NCBI GenBank assembly: GCA_047967505.1
Contig: CM106538.1
Source: Dipteris shenzhenensis
Taxonomy: Eukaryota; Polypodiophyta; Polypodiopsida; Gleicheniales
Strand: one strand, 5' to 3'
DNA length: 64,000 nt
A model generated the notes under the pieces. It did not search any database, was not told the DNA's origin, and was given only the letters and a program-made list of their open reading frames with translations. This document shows positions 31,848-44,900 of the stretch, in pieces (position 1 is the first letter of the stretch; each line of letters opens with the position of its first letter). The position numbers and the translations under genes are program-made.

Positions 31848-32909
31848 CTAAAAGCATATTTGAACAAATTGATCGGCATAAACCTTCTGAAGGTGTTCTT
31901 GATGGCGTTTGTGGAGTTCTTCCTCCAGAGATTCTGTCCTTGCTTCTATCTCCTTTAACTGCATCAACTTGAGTTCTGCAAGATTTCTCTTCTCAAGTAG
32001 CTTTTGGAGACTCTTTTTCATTTCAACTTCTTTCTTTTCAATGATTGCTTCCCGTATCTTGACATTGTCTTCCTTTGATTTCAAGTCCTCTGCCATCTTT
32101 TCTTGCTCTTTCTGGATTTTGGAGTGCAATGTGTGACACCGTTGTTGCTCACTCTTGACTTGGACTTCGAACCCCTTGAGAAATTCCTGCTGTTGTAAGA
32201 GCTCCTTTTCCTCTTCCTTGAGCCTAGTTTCCCATTCTTTCATTTTCTCCTCAGTAGCCTTCATGTATTCAGCTGCATCTTGACGTTCGATAGAGATACG
32301 TTCCCAGGCTTCATTCACATTTTTCTTGGATATTTCCAGCTCTGCTTTAGTCTCCTCAATGGATTTCTTTTCCATTTCCAAATTAGCCATAAGATCATCG
32401 ACTTGAAGGCGTTCCTCGTCATTCTGCTTCTTGATGTTCTTTAGGAGCTTTTCCCTTGCATTGAGCTTTCGGGCGAGATTTTCAACTGCAAGAACCTTAC
32501 CTTCTAAGTCTTTTTCAATATCTCTCAGAACCAATTCTTTTGCTGCAACCCTTTCTTCCTTCTCCATGGTTTCTTCTCTTTCCTTAGCTTCCACCATTCT
32601 CTGCTCCTGTATTTTTTCCCATTCCTCTGCCAACTCTTTCTTCTGCCTCTTACATACCAGAAGCTGTGATTCCAGATCTTTTTCTTTGGCCTCCATTTGC
32701 AGACTTTGATTCTGCAGCTCCAGTTTCTGTTTGCTCAACATATCTTTGTCATTTTGCAAATCCTGTGTTGTTGTCTTCAGCTGTATATCAAGGGCCCCAA
32801 TCCGTTGACACTTCTCCTCAAGTGAAGACTCTTGCACAGAGAGGTCAGCAGCTTTCTTCCGAACCTCAGCTAAGGAAACAGCTGCTGCTTTTTCACTTTC
32901 TGCAACAGC
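31848..32909 (-). CDS. coiled-coil gene, exon 8 (long coiled coil)
   Basis: Acceptor TTTTCTGTTCTAG before AVAESEKAAAVSLAEV. 353 codons of almost uninterrupted E/K/Q/L heptads (for example MEAKEKDLESQLLVCKRQKK). It ends at TAG 31848 after YADQFVQICF. An alternative donor (AAG|GTTTATG) at 31884 would also be phase 0 and would send the gene further left. Confidence 0.8.
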   Translation of the reverse strand, partial: AVAESEKAAAVSLAEVRKKAADLSVQESSLEEKCQRIGALDIQLKTTTQDLQNDKDMLSKQKLELQNQSLQMEAKEKDLESQLLVCKRQKKELAEEWEKIQEQRMVEAKEREETMEKEERVAAKELVLRDIEKDLEGKVLAVENLARKLNAREKLLKNIKKQNDEERLQVDDLMANLEMEKKSIEETKAELEISKKNVNEAWERISIERQDAAEYMKATEEKMKEWETRLKEEEKELLQQQEFLKGFEVQVKSEQQRCHTLHSKIQKEQEKMAEDLKSKEDNVKIREAIIEKKEVEMKKSLQKLLEKRNLAELKLMQLKEIEARTESLEEELHKRHQEHLQKVYADQFVQICF

Positions 32910-35900
32910 CTAGAACAGAAAAATACTTAGACTCAGAGAAAGAGAGGTGAGACAAGGGGAGAAGCTTATTTCTTAGGCCACAGGAATGGAATGCAATCAC
33001 TGTAAAACAATGCTGCATTCAACAGACTTTAGAACATACTTATTTCTTAAGTTCAGGATTAGAAGTATGCCCAAAAAAAAAAAAAAACTGCAAGCTTCAT
33101 TATTAAGAGAACAATGCATTATTACAGGAGAAGGGAGTGCACAGCAGTGGAGGGTGGGAAAAGGGAAGGAGAGAGGAAGGCCGGGCCGGGGGGGGACAAA
33201 TTCTCGCTGAAGAGAGCTTTCAAATATATTTTACCCGCCAAGCTCCGCTTTTCACACACCACAAAATAAAACAATATGAATCAAGCCTTTTACAAAGCTT
33301 CGACAGCCTGAGGGAGCTTGAGTTGGATGAGTCCTAGACTGTCCCTATGCTGTTCATTTTCTTTTTTAGTCATGTAGGATAACAACATAACTGCCTTCAT
33401 TTTTAGCACACATACAGTGCCTACCACGGGTCTAATCTACATGACTGCTGTCATTTTTAGCACACAGGCAATGCCTCTCCATTGCCCAAAACTCAAACTG
33501 TAGGCCACAGCAACCTAAGGTCAACATAACTCCTAGGTCACACGTCTCAACAAAACCCAGTGAAGCAACTTACGAAGATGAAAGGTAAAATAGCCCTTAA
33601 TAACTAGCAAAAAGCCAATTGGTGGGCATGTAACAGCAAATCATACCTCCCTGGTTGGGAAAGTCCTGACTACATGCAAGAAGAAACCTCACACGTATCT
33701 GTTTTGGATTCACCCTGATGGAGATCCAAACTACCCCACAAACTGTAGGAATATTACAATGGTATGTTTATTTAGGCTAGACTTAGCTTAATTGTTCTAG
33801 TCTTTGTTGTTTTTCAAATCTGGGGTTTCATATATGACCCAAGTGTTGTACTTTCATTGAGGAATTATACAGTGAGATTACCGTCTCATGTCTTGTGCCC
33901 ACGTCGTGCCTCCCCACAGTTCCAAGATTTGGTTGCTGAGCATCTTTCTTTTGGAGTTCTCCCTACTTCCAGGCTCAACACCCTACAAAACGACCTGTTT
34001 GCAGCTGTTTTTTCAGCATTCATGGAGGATTCCATTCTGATTTCAAAGACAGCAAGTAGCCTCCTGTTTCCTCCCTGGGGACTGGCCACCCTAAAAAGGT
34101 GCCTATTTTGAGTGTCTCACGGATCCAGAGTGAGAGCTTGGAGCAGCAACAGCTCTCCGTCACACCCGCTGCCCCGGCAGCCTCCCCTGCCTGCGTGCTC
34201 CCTCCCATGCCTTGCTTCCCCCCGCTCTCCATTCCCCACCTCTACCCCTCACTCCCATCTCCCTGCTGCCCACTACCCCCTGCCCCACCTGCGTTGCCCT
34301 CTACTCCCCATGGCCCTCACCGGACTCCTCCCCCCTCATTCCTCTGCCTACTCCTATCTCCCTCTCCTTACCCACTTCCCTTCCCCCTCTCTCAGCCCCT
34401 CCATGCCTTCTCTCCTCTCCTCTCACACATCCCCTCCTGTCTCAGCCCCCCCTATGTCACCCCTTCCATTCCCTCAGCCCCTTCCCATTTACTCTTGGCA
34501 ACGACACAGCTTATCATTGTTTGAATCAGCCTTCCACTCCCGATCGACAAATGGCCTCCCATTTAGTCAATCCTTGCCCATTTCCACCAGCCACAAGAAT
34601 GTGTAATTTTCTCAAAAGACAAGTTGTAGCTTCAAAAGGATGTGGAGTTTGAGAGCCCCACCCTCTTTGCATGCATTCATGGATCCCACCCTTCCAGATC
34701 ACACGCTAAGGGTTGGATGCTTGCTAGGTTACGTTCTGGCTTCAGCCCACGCCTCTCTGATATTCGATTACTAGGACGAGGTTTCTCTCAAGTGGCCTTT
34801 GGCTCCCTTGGAGCCGCGAGCACAATGCTCAAGGCTAGCACCTTAGTGCTTGGTCCAAAAAGATCGTGAATGAAGGTCGCTAAATGTCTCTAATATGGAT
34901 GGAGCAAGAGGTTGGATATGGGTCCAAATCCATCTCTGACGATAGCAATGGTGACGACCTCGGATCTCATAGTACACAGCACATCTGAAAACGAATTGCT
35001 CCTCTGACTCAATCTCCTATAGATCACATAGAGTACAGGTGTGGCTCTCTTTGAGCATGTCCTCACCGCGTCCAGCCTGAATATGTAGTCGGTGTAAAGA
35101 AACATAAAATAGCATGATCGATGTCCTGAAGGAGTGGGGGAGTTGAATCCATGTGTAGCCTAGTGGGTTGATGAAGCCCTCCTCTGATATCTATAAGCAA
35201 TGATCTCTTTAAAAGCTGAGCTTCACAAGGCGCTCCCGAGGTGCTAACTAAGTATGTATGTAGCTGTACAAGATCCTCCCAATTGACCTAGTTAGCCTCG
35301 TGATAAGTGAGTGGAATAGAGAGGCCCTCAATGCTATACTGACAAGGAGATAGTTTGTCCTCTCAAACCATCTGCATATGCTGCAATATCAACTCCTCGG
35401 CTACTAATCTCATGGATACGGATAAGGCTAGCCATGTAACTTGCATTGGCCTAAGGTCGAAGAACCAAAACCTCCAACTTGATGGGTATAAGTGATCACC
35501 TAGAATGCTGCATCAAGCTAGAGTGGAGGTACCCTGAACTCAACCAAGATGATCTGGTGTAGCAACGATGGTTTATTGTTCATCATCCATGCCAATAAGA
35601 GAAATTGAAGCCTCTCCATCCACATCCAGTCCACCTTTGATTGATCAGGACCCAAGCACTACATATATACCAGCTAGGCAGACCAAAGAATCAAAGAGAA
35701 AAAACTTGGTCCAACGATCCTAAAAGTGAAAGTGAAAGCAAAAGCATTGTTGCTCAAGCCTAGTGAGCATGGCATACCCTCTGCCCAGTCAAGCCTCCAT
35801 CATTGGTCTCGTCGTGAAGATCTAGCAAGGGAAAAGTTCTCCCAGATATTGTAGGATGCAACGATCTCCGCAGTAACCCGTCAAAAAAGGATTGCTCTAG

Positions 35901-38900
35901 ATATATCAAGATTGATCTTCAAATTATATGTCTCACAGAAGGCATATAGTGCATCTTGGTGTCACTGGTGAAGGCCCTTAGCTAAAGAGGAGAGTAAGAC
36001 AACATTATATGCATAGAGGAGGATCTAGATCAAAGAGTTGGCAAGAGATAGGCCTACCTCACCTAGGGCCTTGATGAAGGTCTCAAGCTCATAGATATAG
36101 AGGCCCAATAGAGTTGGTGATAATGGACAACCTTGTTTGATCCCAATAGTGCTCCTGATCTCCTTTGTCCCCCTTGAGAGAAAAAAAAGAAGTCGAGCAA
36201 TAAGAGAAAAATCTTAACTTCAGGGAAAGGAAAAAAGGTTAGCAAGGCATAACCATGGAGGGGAAGGGCGGTGGCAATTGGAGGACAACGAATGAGAGTG
36301 AAATGTATACATGGGAAGGGAAGGAAAATATAGCCATAGAGAGGGAATGGGAATGTCATGGAGCGCGATGAGGAAAAAGGATAGACTCCAAGAGGGAAGG
36401 GAAAGAGCCTTCATGGAGGCATATACATTAGAGGAGATATAAACAATAGAAGATGTGTGCAATCGAAGTTCCATATCTTGCTCGCATATCCGACATACAA
36501 CTCTTTCCTCACTAATTGGCATTCGACATGCAGAAGGTGGGAGAGGGTATCTTCCATGTGAGTATCACTCAATGGGGTGTAACAACCCTTAAGCCTTATT
36601 TTTCATATAAATCAAGATCCAATCTCCACATTCAAGACTAGATGACTGACCTCCTTGGACCCTAAGAAAGCATATAGGAGGACAAGTGGACAATTGGCAC
36701 AAACATGCTTGCCACCTCATCCTACTCTTTCCTTATAATGATCTATATTGCATGGACTATGCCATTCATCCACATAGAAAGGTTGGCATAAGAGAGAGCT
36801 TGCCACCTCAACGACGGGTCTGTAGCCCTCCTATTCTAAATTATTCATGCCACATCATATTACACACATTGCATAACACATGTTCTTTTAACCATTCATA
36901 GTGGTAAAGTTGTGATTCAATAAGTTCAACTAGAACTTACATCAATTACTAGGTTATTATCATCATCTTGTTCTCTCTTGAGACTAATAACATGAAAAAC
37001 TGAATACACTCTACATACTTCTAGTAGAGTAAATTCTTCCTTTTTTCTTAAGTACTCGGTATTGTCCATAATACCTAGGACATAACTTTGGGCATTTACT
37101 AGTTCTAGGGTTTTTGCATTTGATCATGATTCCGAAAAATCTCTAGTTGCCAGAACCTCTCTTTTCGAGTACCAGTGCCCCATGGATTGCTTGAACCTTT
37201 CTTTTTTCGAGCACCATTGCCAATAGTGGAATGTTTGAAGGATATAATAACTTACCCACCAGTAGGCATTCAGCTTTATCGGACTAGCATTTTAGGCACT
37301 TTATTATATAACTTTGGACCTGCCTACTCATTGTAGTCGATTTTAACTGTCTTTTCAAAAGTGCATGAGTCTTTTAAATCCCCGAAAGTCCAACAGTTGA
37401 AAAATTAGGACATACATAATGAATTTGGCGCCTAATTATTAATATCTGCAACAGATACTCTACCCTTGGAGAGCAAATAATCGTCTTTTGTACTATAGGT
37501 CTTTCATTTAAGCCTTTCTTCACCAACCCTTGGTATGTCACCATGGCCATGTGCTCCTTAGGGAAGCCTCTTGCTTGATTAGATCATGTCTTTAATTGCT
37601 TCCCATATTTTGCAATACAAAGCATCATGATCACGTTTTCCTTTTAAGAACTCATTTTGGAATCACATCTCTTGAGCTTTGCTCAAGGAGTTTCTTCCAT
37701 ACTTAATAGAAGTCCTTTATTTACAAAAAAAAAAACCGTTTTGGAATTGAGTGAAAGTCGATTCATTAACCATTTGGCATTTGGCTGATGAAATTGCTAC
37801 AAATTTAAATTTCTATTTACAATACCTTTACTGGAAATTGAATTCCTGGATTACATCAACCCATTGAGGTTTCATTTTCTTAAACTCTAGCTGGTTACAA
37901 ATCCATTTGGTACGTCCTAATCAAACTGGAGTTTGAATCTGGCACCATATCTCATATGTTGAGTAATATTTTTGCACACAATCTAGCAATTTACTCTCAA
38001 AAGTAATTGAGCAATCAGCACCTGTCTCAACCATCAAAGGTTTATTGGGCTCCATTACTTTCAAGGTAGGAGCTGCAGCTCTAGCATGACCTGAGGACTC
38101 TCTTCAATTCCCACCTAGCCCTAGATCCTCTCCCTCTTACCATGATCCATAATGTAAATGACCATTGCTTTGCCCCAGCACCTAGCATCTTGGCTACCAT
38201 TTGTCCAATGGATCTAGCTTCATTTCCAACGAGATTCAAAGGTAGCATAGGTTAGCTGAGATCCCATTCACAAACTAGGAAATCAACACTTCCTCTTCAC
38301 AATGAGTGCAGTTGGTATAGACACGCAATTTTCTCCACAACACATGTCTTTGTTCTTGCTTTGATTCTTGTGTTGCAACTATGTTGTTATATCATTTTTT
38401 TGCCAACAGTAAGGCTGCTATGATTATATACCTAGATGAGTCCAGGCACATGCCTAAACTCATCCTCTAAAAACACAACATAGTGCAGTTTCAATCTTAA
38501 TAATAGTCACTCATAAGATTGAAAACCATAAACTCCATCACGCATAGCAGGGACTAGCTACTATAACATCCCCACTGACGTCATCAGCACCCAACAGTGT
38601 GTGTAGACCATAGTATAAACATATGCTCTCACACATACAAATCCACACACGCACACATACTTGAGCATCCATTTATACAAAGTCTTTGTACTGAGTTTCT
38701 GTCGCCACTCCGGAGGTGAAGGGTAGACTCGGCCATGACGAAGGCTGCTATGATTATGCATACTCTTTCAACTAAGACAAGGTTTTTTTTTTTGCACATA
38801 AACAAAAGGAAAAGAAAAGCCATATTTCTTTTGGCATCCTTGTCAGAACATGAAGTCAAGTTAGGAGTTCCAGTAGAGTCTTATGTGTGAGTGCCACGTG

Positions 38901-41900
38901 TCATATTTTGGGAGCCATCCCATATACATTTGTGCACTCTAGTGTGTGTGCCTATCCTATAAAGGCTTGTACTTGTAACTTGTCAAATCATTCAATCTAT
39001 CAAGCCTACAAGCACTTTGGTCTACATGTGAGTACTTTCTTTTGGTTCATGCTCTTTTCATTATGTCTTTCATACTTTCTAGTTGTTTCCTTTGCTTCCG
39101 TCCTCCGTAGCTCTCTTCACTTCCTACCCTACCTCTGAAGGAACACAGTGGTAGGAAGAGAAGCAAGCTAACACTAGGAACGAAAATGAAAGATAGCAAA
39201 CATAATGAAATGGAAAGGAAATGAAAGCAATGAACAAGTACTCACATGTAGACCTAAGTAGCTTGTACTTGAATGAGTTAAGTGATTTGACAAGTGACAA
39301 GTACAATGCCTTTATAGGATAGGGGCACACACACAAAGTACCAAATGTATATGGGATAACTCCCAATATGACACGTGGCACTCCTAGACACCTAGTACTA
39401 TAATACTCACACTAGGACTCACTAGAACACACCAAAACTGACTCAACTTGACTCCATTTCCTAACAACCTCCTCTCCCTACTCCACTATGTTCCTTCAAT
39501 CCTAATCTTCACCTCCAACATTTTGATAAAAACTTGAATTGTCAAACTTTAAAAAAGATCTGTCGGAATGAAACATTCAAACAAGCATTTGTGGAGAAAA
39601 CTGTAGATGAGTTTTATCTAAAGAACTCCCGAATTTAAAGAAGCCACAAATGCAAAATGGACATTGTCAAAGCACAGTGTCTACATATCCTTTTCTTTTG
39701 CAGCTCAATAATTTGCTAACGTAGCTGAGGTTACCTTCCTGCAATCCTGTATATGTGTTGCCCAGACTGCAAGGCTTTCTCTTTCCATTGCTAAGGTCTT
39801 CTTCTCTTCATTCAGAGTCTTCAGAAGAAGGGCCATATGTTCACTCTGGTTAGCAGAGGACGCTTTTTCTTCAATTATATCTTGTTCCATTTTCTGCAGC
39901 TTTATGGCTTCCGTCTCCAAAGATAAAGCCCACTCTTTTAAAAAGGTTTCTCGAGCAAGAAATGAGACCAAGCGCTGACAAATAGCACTCACAATGATAC
40001 ACCATTTTTCTGCATCAACTCCAACTACCAAATGTGAGAGGCTGTTAATGTCTGCAACCTCCAAAGAATTGAACTGGGATTTGTGCTCACAAGTAGAGAA
40101 GTGTTCTTTTACTTCTGCAACTGTTTGGGTAGGATGATCTGAGTCAATCCAAGCCTCCTGCAAAGTTTTCGCCCTCTGCTCCAACTGGGACAAAATATCC
40201 TTTAAGGCGGCACAGAATTTACTCAGAACAATTTTTCCGGTCTCCACAGCCTTCAACTTAGAGTCCAAATTTCCTTTTTCCTGCATATCAGTTCCAAACT
40301 ATTAAAAAATGCCCCCCTCCCCCACACACATGCTCTCTGGAAAATTTAGAAACAGGAACTTTACTTTAGTTCCCTTTTGATCGTGCTGAGATCCATGCCA
40401 ATGAACCAATATTTCACTTTTTAATCTCTATCTAATATAGATAAATTATTATTCAATGTCCTTTCAGATGGATATCAGTTTTACCAAGCATGCTCACATG
40501 GCCATTTATTTCCTTCACAATGTATGTTTCCTCATTTTTTGTTTTTTAATTGACAATTGTCCTTTGATTCTCAATGAATATCCTCCAAATTGTCCTTTTA
40601 AACTCAACATCCATTTGTTTCACCATATCTCCCAAGGGACGAGTAAGCATGTTGAATGGGAAGAGTCAAATTCAACAGTCTAGGCGGATCTCGGTAGCAA
40701 AAGTGAGAATATTTCCTTTGATTTTTATCATAAGATCGCCTTACCAAAGAGAAGTCATAAAAAATTTAGAAGTAAACAGATAGGAGAGGACATGGATATT
40801 ATATTTTTGAAGCATCTCTCAGAATATATCACCCGTAGGAATATATCAAGTTTCAACAAGAAGTTGTCTTTACAATACCAAGAATGAGATTCATTAAAAT
40901 GACCGAAGTACACAAGACCTGTTCTAGTTGCTCCATTGCCTTCTCCCGTTTACACAATTCTTGCTCATATTGCAGCAGGGAATTTTGAGCATCTGAAAGC
41001 TTTCTTTGTTCCTCGAGGAGCCTATTCTCAGCAATTCTTAGTTGTTCCTCTCTCTCTGGCAAGGTTGATCCTACATTCCCCTGATGACCAATAGAATTAT
41101 TATCAATCTCATGTGAACAGGTATGTTATTAGTTTAGATTGCATTCCACTACATTGTATAAGCTTTTGTAATGTTAAAAGAGATTTTGTCCAACCTTATT
41201 TACTGAACACCAATGCAAAACACAGGCAGCAAGAAAATTGTGGTAAAGAAGGGGGAAAAAACACACACACACACACACACACAGCAGGGCTGGTGGGAGA
41301 CTAAAGTTTTAACTATAAATATCAGGATAATACAAGCAATAATAGTATCACATCTTAGACAAACGATATAGAGATTACTTTTGTTTCTTTGTAAAGTACA
41401 CTCAAGTAGTTATAAAAGTAGCAAAGCATGTCCAATCACATAATCAGCATACTCATTTGAGATCATAGAGAAACAAGTCCAGACCATGAAAGACCTCCTT
41501 GCTGCAGTGGTGTGTGAACCCACCACTGATAAGATTGTAGGATCGTCTCACACTTTTCCAAGTTCGCTCCACTAAGCATTGCCCCTTTGACAATGCTCAC
41601 ATTTCCCAATAGTAAAATGCGATGTTCAATTTAGCTCATTTTGTTTCCCTTATAGCCTGCACGTGAAGATAATAATGGAGATGCAGATAGGTTTCATTTT
41701 GGAGACTCTCATTCTGGAAGGTACATGAGGTAAGGACCATGTAACGAAAGAAGGGGATGCTCTTCTCTCAGTGCCCTTCATCAATCCACTCCCACTCTCC
41801 AGGGTCCCACTGCAAACATCTGATAGGGACACCTCCATAGAGCCAAAGTCTCCATGAACCCAGAGCTAGAAGAAAAGGATTGAGATCTAGGTACCACTGT

Positions 41901-44900
41901 GAATATGTGCCCTACTTCATAAAAAACCTGAAACCCTGACCGGCTGGAAGGGAAACCCCTGAAGGATATCATCAGAAGACATATGTAGCCTCCCTTCAGA
42001 CTGAACATCAAAAACCAGGGCATCCTCATGTGCATCCCACAAAGAAATAACCTGAATAGGAGTGAAAGCACCCAACCAAGTGGAATCCGTAAGGGGCATA
42101 TCATGTATCCACCCACTCCACTAGAATGGTAGCATCAATCTGTTGAATCCTCCCTGCACACCCTCGGACATGACCAACTGATAAAACTCTCCGATTCTCT
42201 GGAAGCTTCCTGAAAGCTTTCCAAGATCCCACACTGGATGCAGGGCCTCTCTCCCATCTGGATAGTGTGAAGTGCCTAGTGGTCTGCCATGCTCATCAAG
42301 TTTGCTTTCATTCCACATAATGGGCTGCCTATCAATTTCTTTGTGAGAGGAGGGTGGCACTCTCCAAAGTGTATTTCTGAAGCTCTCCCAAGCTTTCAGA
42401 ATGGCAGCCATAAGAGGAGAGGAGGGAGGTCTGAGCGGGGCTGAAGTAAAAATCCATCTACTGCTGTCCATCCACTCTCCTCCCGAGGTGGGAGTACATG
42501 TCTATGCTGCGAATGAAAAAACCCGCATGGTGGTTGTGTTTTATTCATCTACACTTTTGAGTCAAAAAGTATATTCAAGTAAAACAAATTCCAGATGTGA
42601 GCAATTCTTTCATTCATTTCAAGGATTTCGAATCTATTTCTCATGCATGGGCTAGATGTGATTCTAAGAAACTATCACAAAGCCTTGATACCTGATATAG
42701 CTCATGGACAAGATAGTAATTTATATTGTGTTGTGTGGTATGACATATAGTTATGTGTTTATGCTCAAATGGAATCTATGGTAGGGGTGATGTGCTTTTT
42801 GTGGAAAAATTGGATCTGGAGTATCCTAATCCATCTCCATCAAAGAATCTCCTACCTAGATTTATGAGCACATAAATCCTCTTTGGAGAGTGAAAGGATT
42901 ACACTTCAAGTAAACTGGCTGAACCACAGATCAGCCATATGCCAGGCAATCCTGATCTGTTCAACATATTTGAGCCAATCACAAAATGCTCAGCCGGATC
43001 TGGTCGGACTTGGCGGCATGCAGGTCATGCATGTGGCAAGGGGCAATTCTGCTCAGCTCCAGGTTGTCTAGGGCTCCTGTGGAGGGCCACCTCCACCCTA
43101 CATTAAGGAGTTTCATCCCCTCTCCTTATTCCCTCCCCAATGCTTGGAGAAGTTGTGTGCATCAATAATTGCTAGTCTGGAAAAAATGGCTTCGAGGAAC
43201 ATATCAACACTTGTACCTTGTATTCAACCTGCTGTGGAGCAGCATCTAGCAAAGGGGAGATCTCATCTTGTTTTGCAAAGTAAACTAGCCTTGTGTTCTG
43301 CTTTATAAATATGTGCATGGTGATTCCCTCATAGTTCAACATAACAAGCATGTTGCCCTGAAAAATCAGACTTGCCATCTCATTGTGTACCCTTTTCGAG
43401 ATAGCCCCAAACGTCATAGCCAAGACAGTCAATAGCTATGCTTCAGGAGTGCTTTCTTACATGCATGGAGTCTCGATGGGCAATTCAGCTCAATCTGCCA
43501 TAGGATTTTCACTTAGGGGCACGTCAGCTTAGGGACCACCTCATGAATTAGGTATGTCTCGCATTGAGAATACAAAGATGTAGGGAAAGCGGTTATCTGT
43601 CATGCCACAGGACAATCCAATTCCTTTTTGGCAAACAGTTTCCAAAAGCATCGTAATGCACAGGATACAATTATTTTAGGCACACAAGAACCAATAGAAT
43701 TGAAATGCACGAGATGAAATTTTTGTGCGAATAGGTGAAATGGACCCAAAAGGGACAAGTGCTTTGTAAGGACAGGTGCTTTGATACATTCAATGACATG
43801 ATAACATTTTGATGACTTCAAGAAGATGGGTAGCTATCTTTGTAGGCATTGCATATCCATGACGCACAGAGACAGTAAACAAATAGCCTGCCATATGAGA
43901 CACGATATCATTAACCAAGCACAAGAATAACCACAGGCTTTTGCATTGGAGGAAATAACTTTCCTGCTCTTTGAAATCTTTGGGCAGGGAGCGGATATCA
44001 GACAGCATTCTGCAGAACTCATTCCTGCAGGTAACCAAACTTATAGGAAGTCATCTGTGCTCATTGTAGGGTAACTTAGATAACCCACAGAGAGACTAAA
44101 TGGGAATCTTGTAAGCCCCTGAAACCTTGAAAACAAACTTCATCAGTAGTGCCTTTTATAATAGTACCTTGATTTTACTATAGATCTATCTGCCTCCAGC
44201 TCAGCCTCATCAGAGGAACCAGGAGTCCCTGGTAGGGATGATTTTGACTCAAGAGGTGATTCAAATTCACAAGGTTGCACCTCTTTCAGAAGTTCTGATT
44301 GCTCTTCTCCTGATGCTACCTGCAAACAAAGTATTTCATTTTCATCAGTCTATAATACAATGCTCAGTGGACATGACTGGACAAATGTGAAAATTTTGCA
44401 CCTATATAATGTAAAATTTGTGCATCTGTATCACTATTTACGAAACCGTGTGAGGTTCAACGGCAAAAGCCACAGTAGCACCAAGCAAGGCAAGATTGTA
44501 TAAGTGAAACTATATATGAGTTTCAACTTGAACTGCAAACCATTTCCATACACATCCATGATCCAGTGCACAACTGATGTCTTATACTATCAATAAAATT
44601 CAAGTATACACAGCATAGTGATTGCACTACAAATGAAGAACTACATGATGAGCTTGAGCGAAGCCAAGATAAGAAATGGGTCCTCCAGCATTGCTATGTA
44701 ATGCCTCCTTATCCGACTCCCAAAATGCAACCCGCTTTTGAAATCTCAGCCACTGCAATATTTAAAAGGAAAACTCTCAATCAGTGTCTACTGGTGAAAT
44801 TCCAACAGGAAAATTAGTTATAAGTTGGAACATCAAGGATTTCATTAGGATAATTTTCATTAAATCACTGTAATGTACTCATACATGTTCGGTCAAGATA

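Larger units (their letters stand above)
32910..39734 (-). other. large intron 7 with TE debris
   Basis: 6.8 kb between two phase-0 exons. It holds a pyrimidine-rich stretch (34130-34540), a plus-strand LINE ORF1 fragment, a minus-strand LINE RT remnant, a possible retro-protease remnant and the inverted LTR pair. 33100-33850 and 36530-36950 show nothing recognisable. Confidence 0.55.

Noticed and set aside
34100-34652. Three overlapping proline/serine-rich frames
   Set aside because: Compositional, in a C/T-rich tract in an intron; no domain and no splice support.
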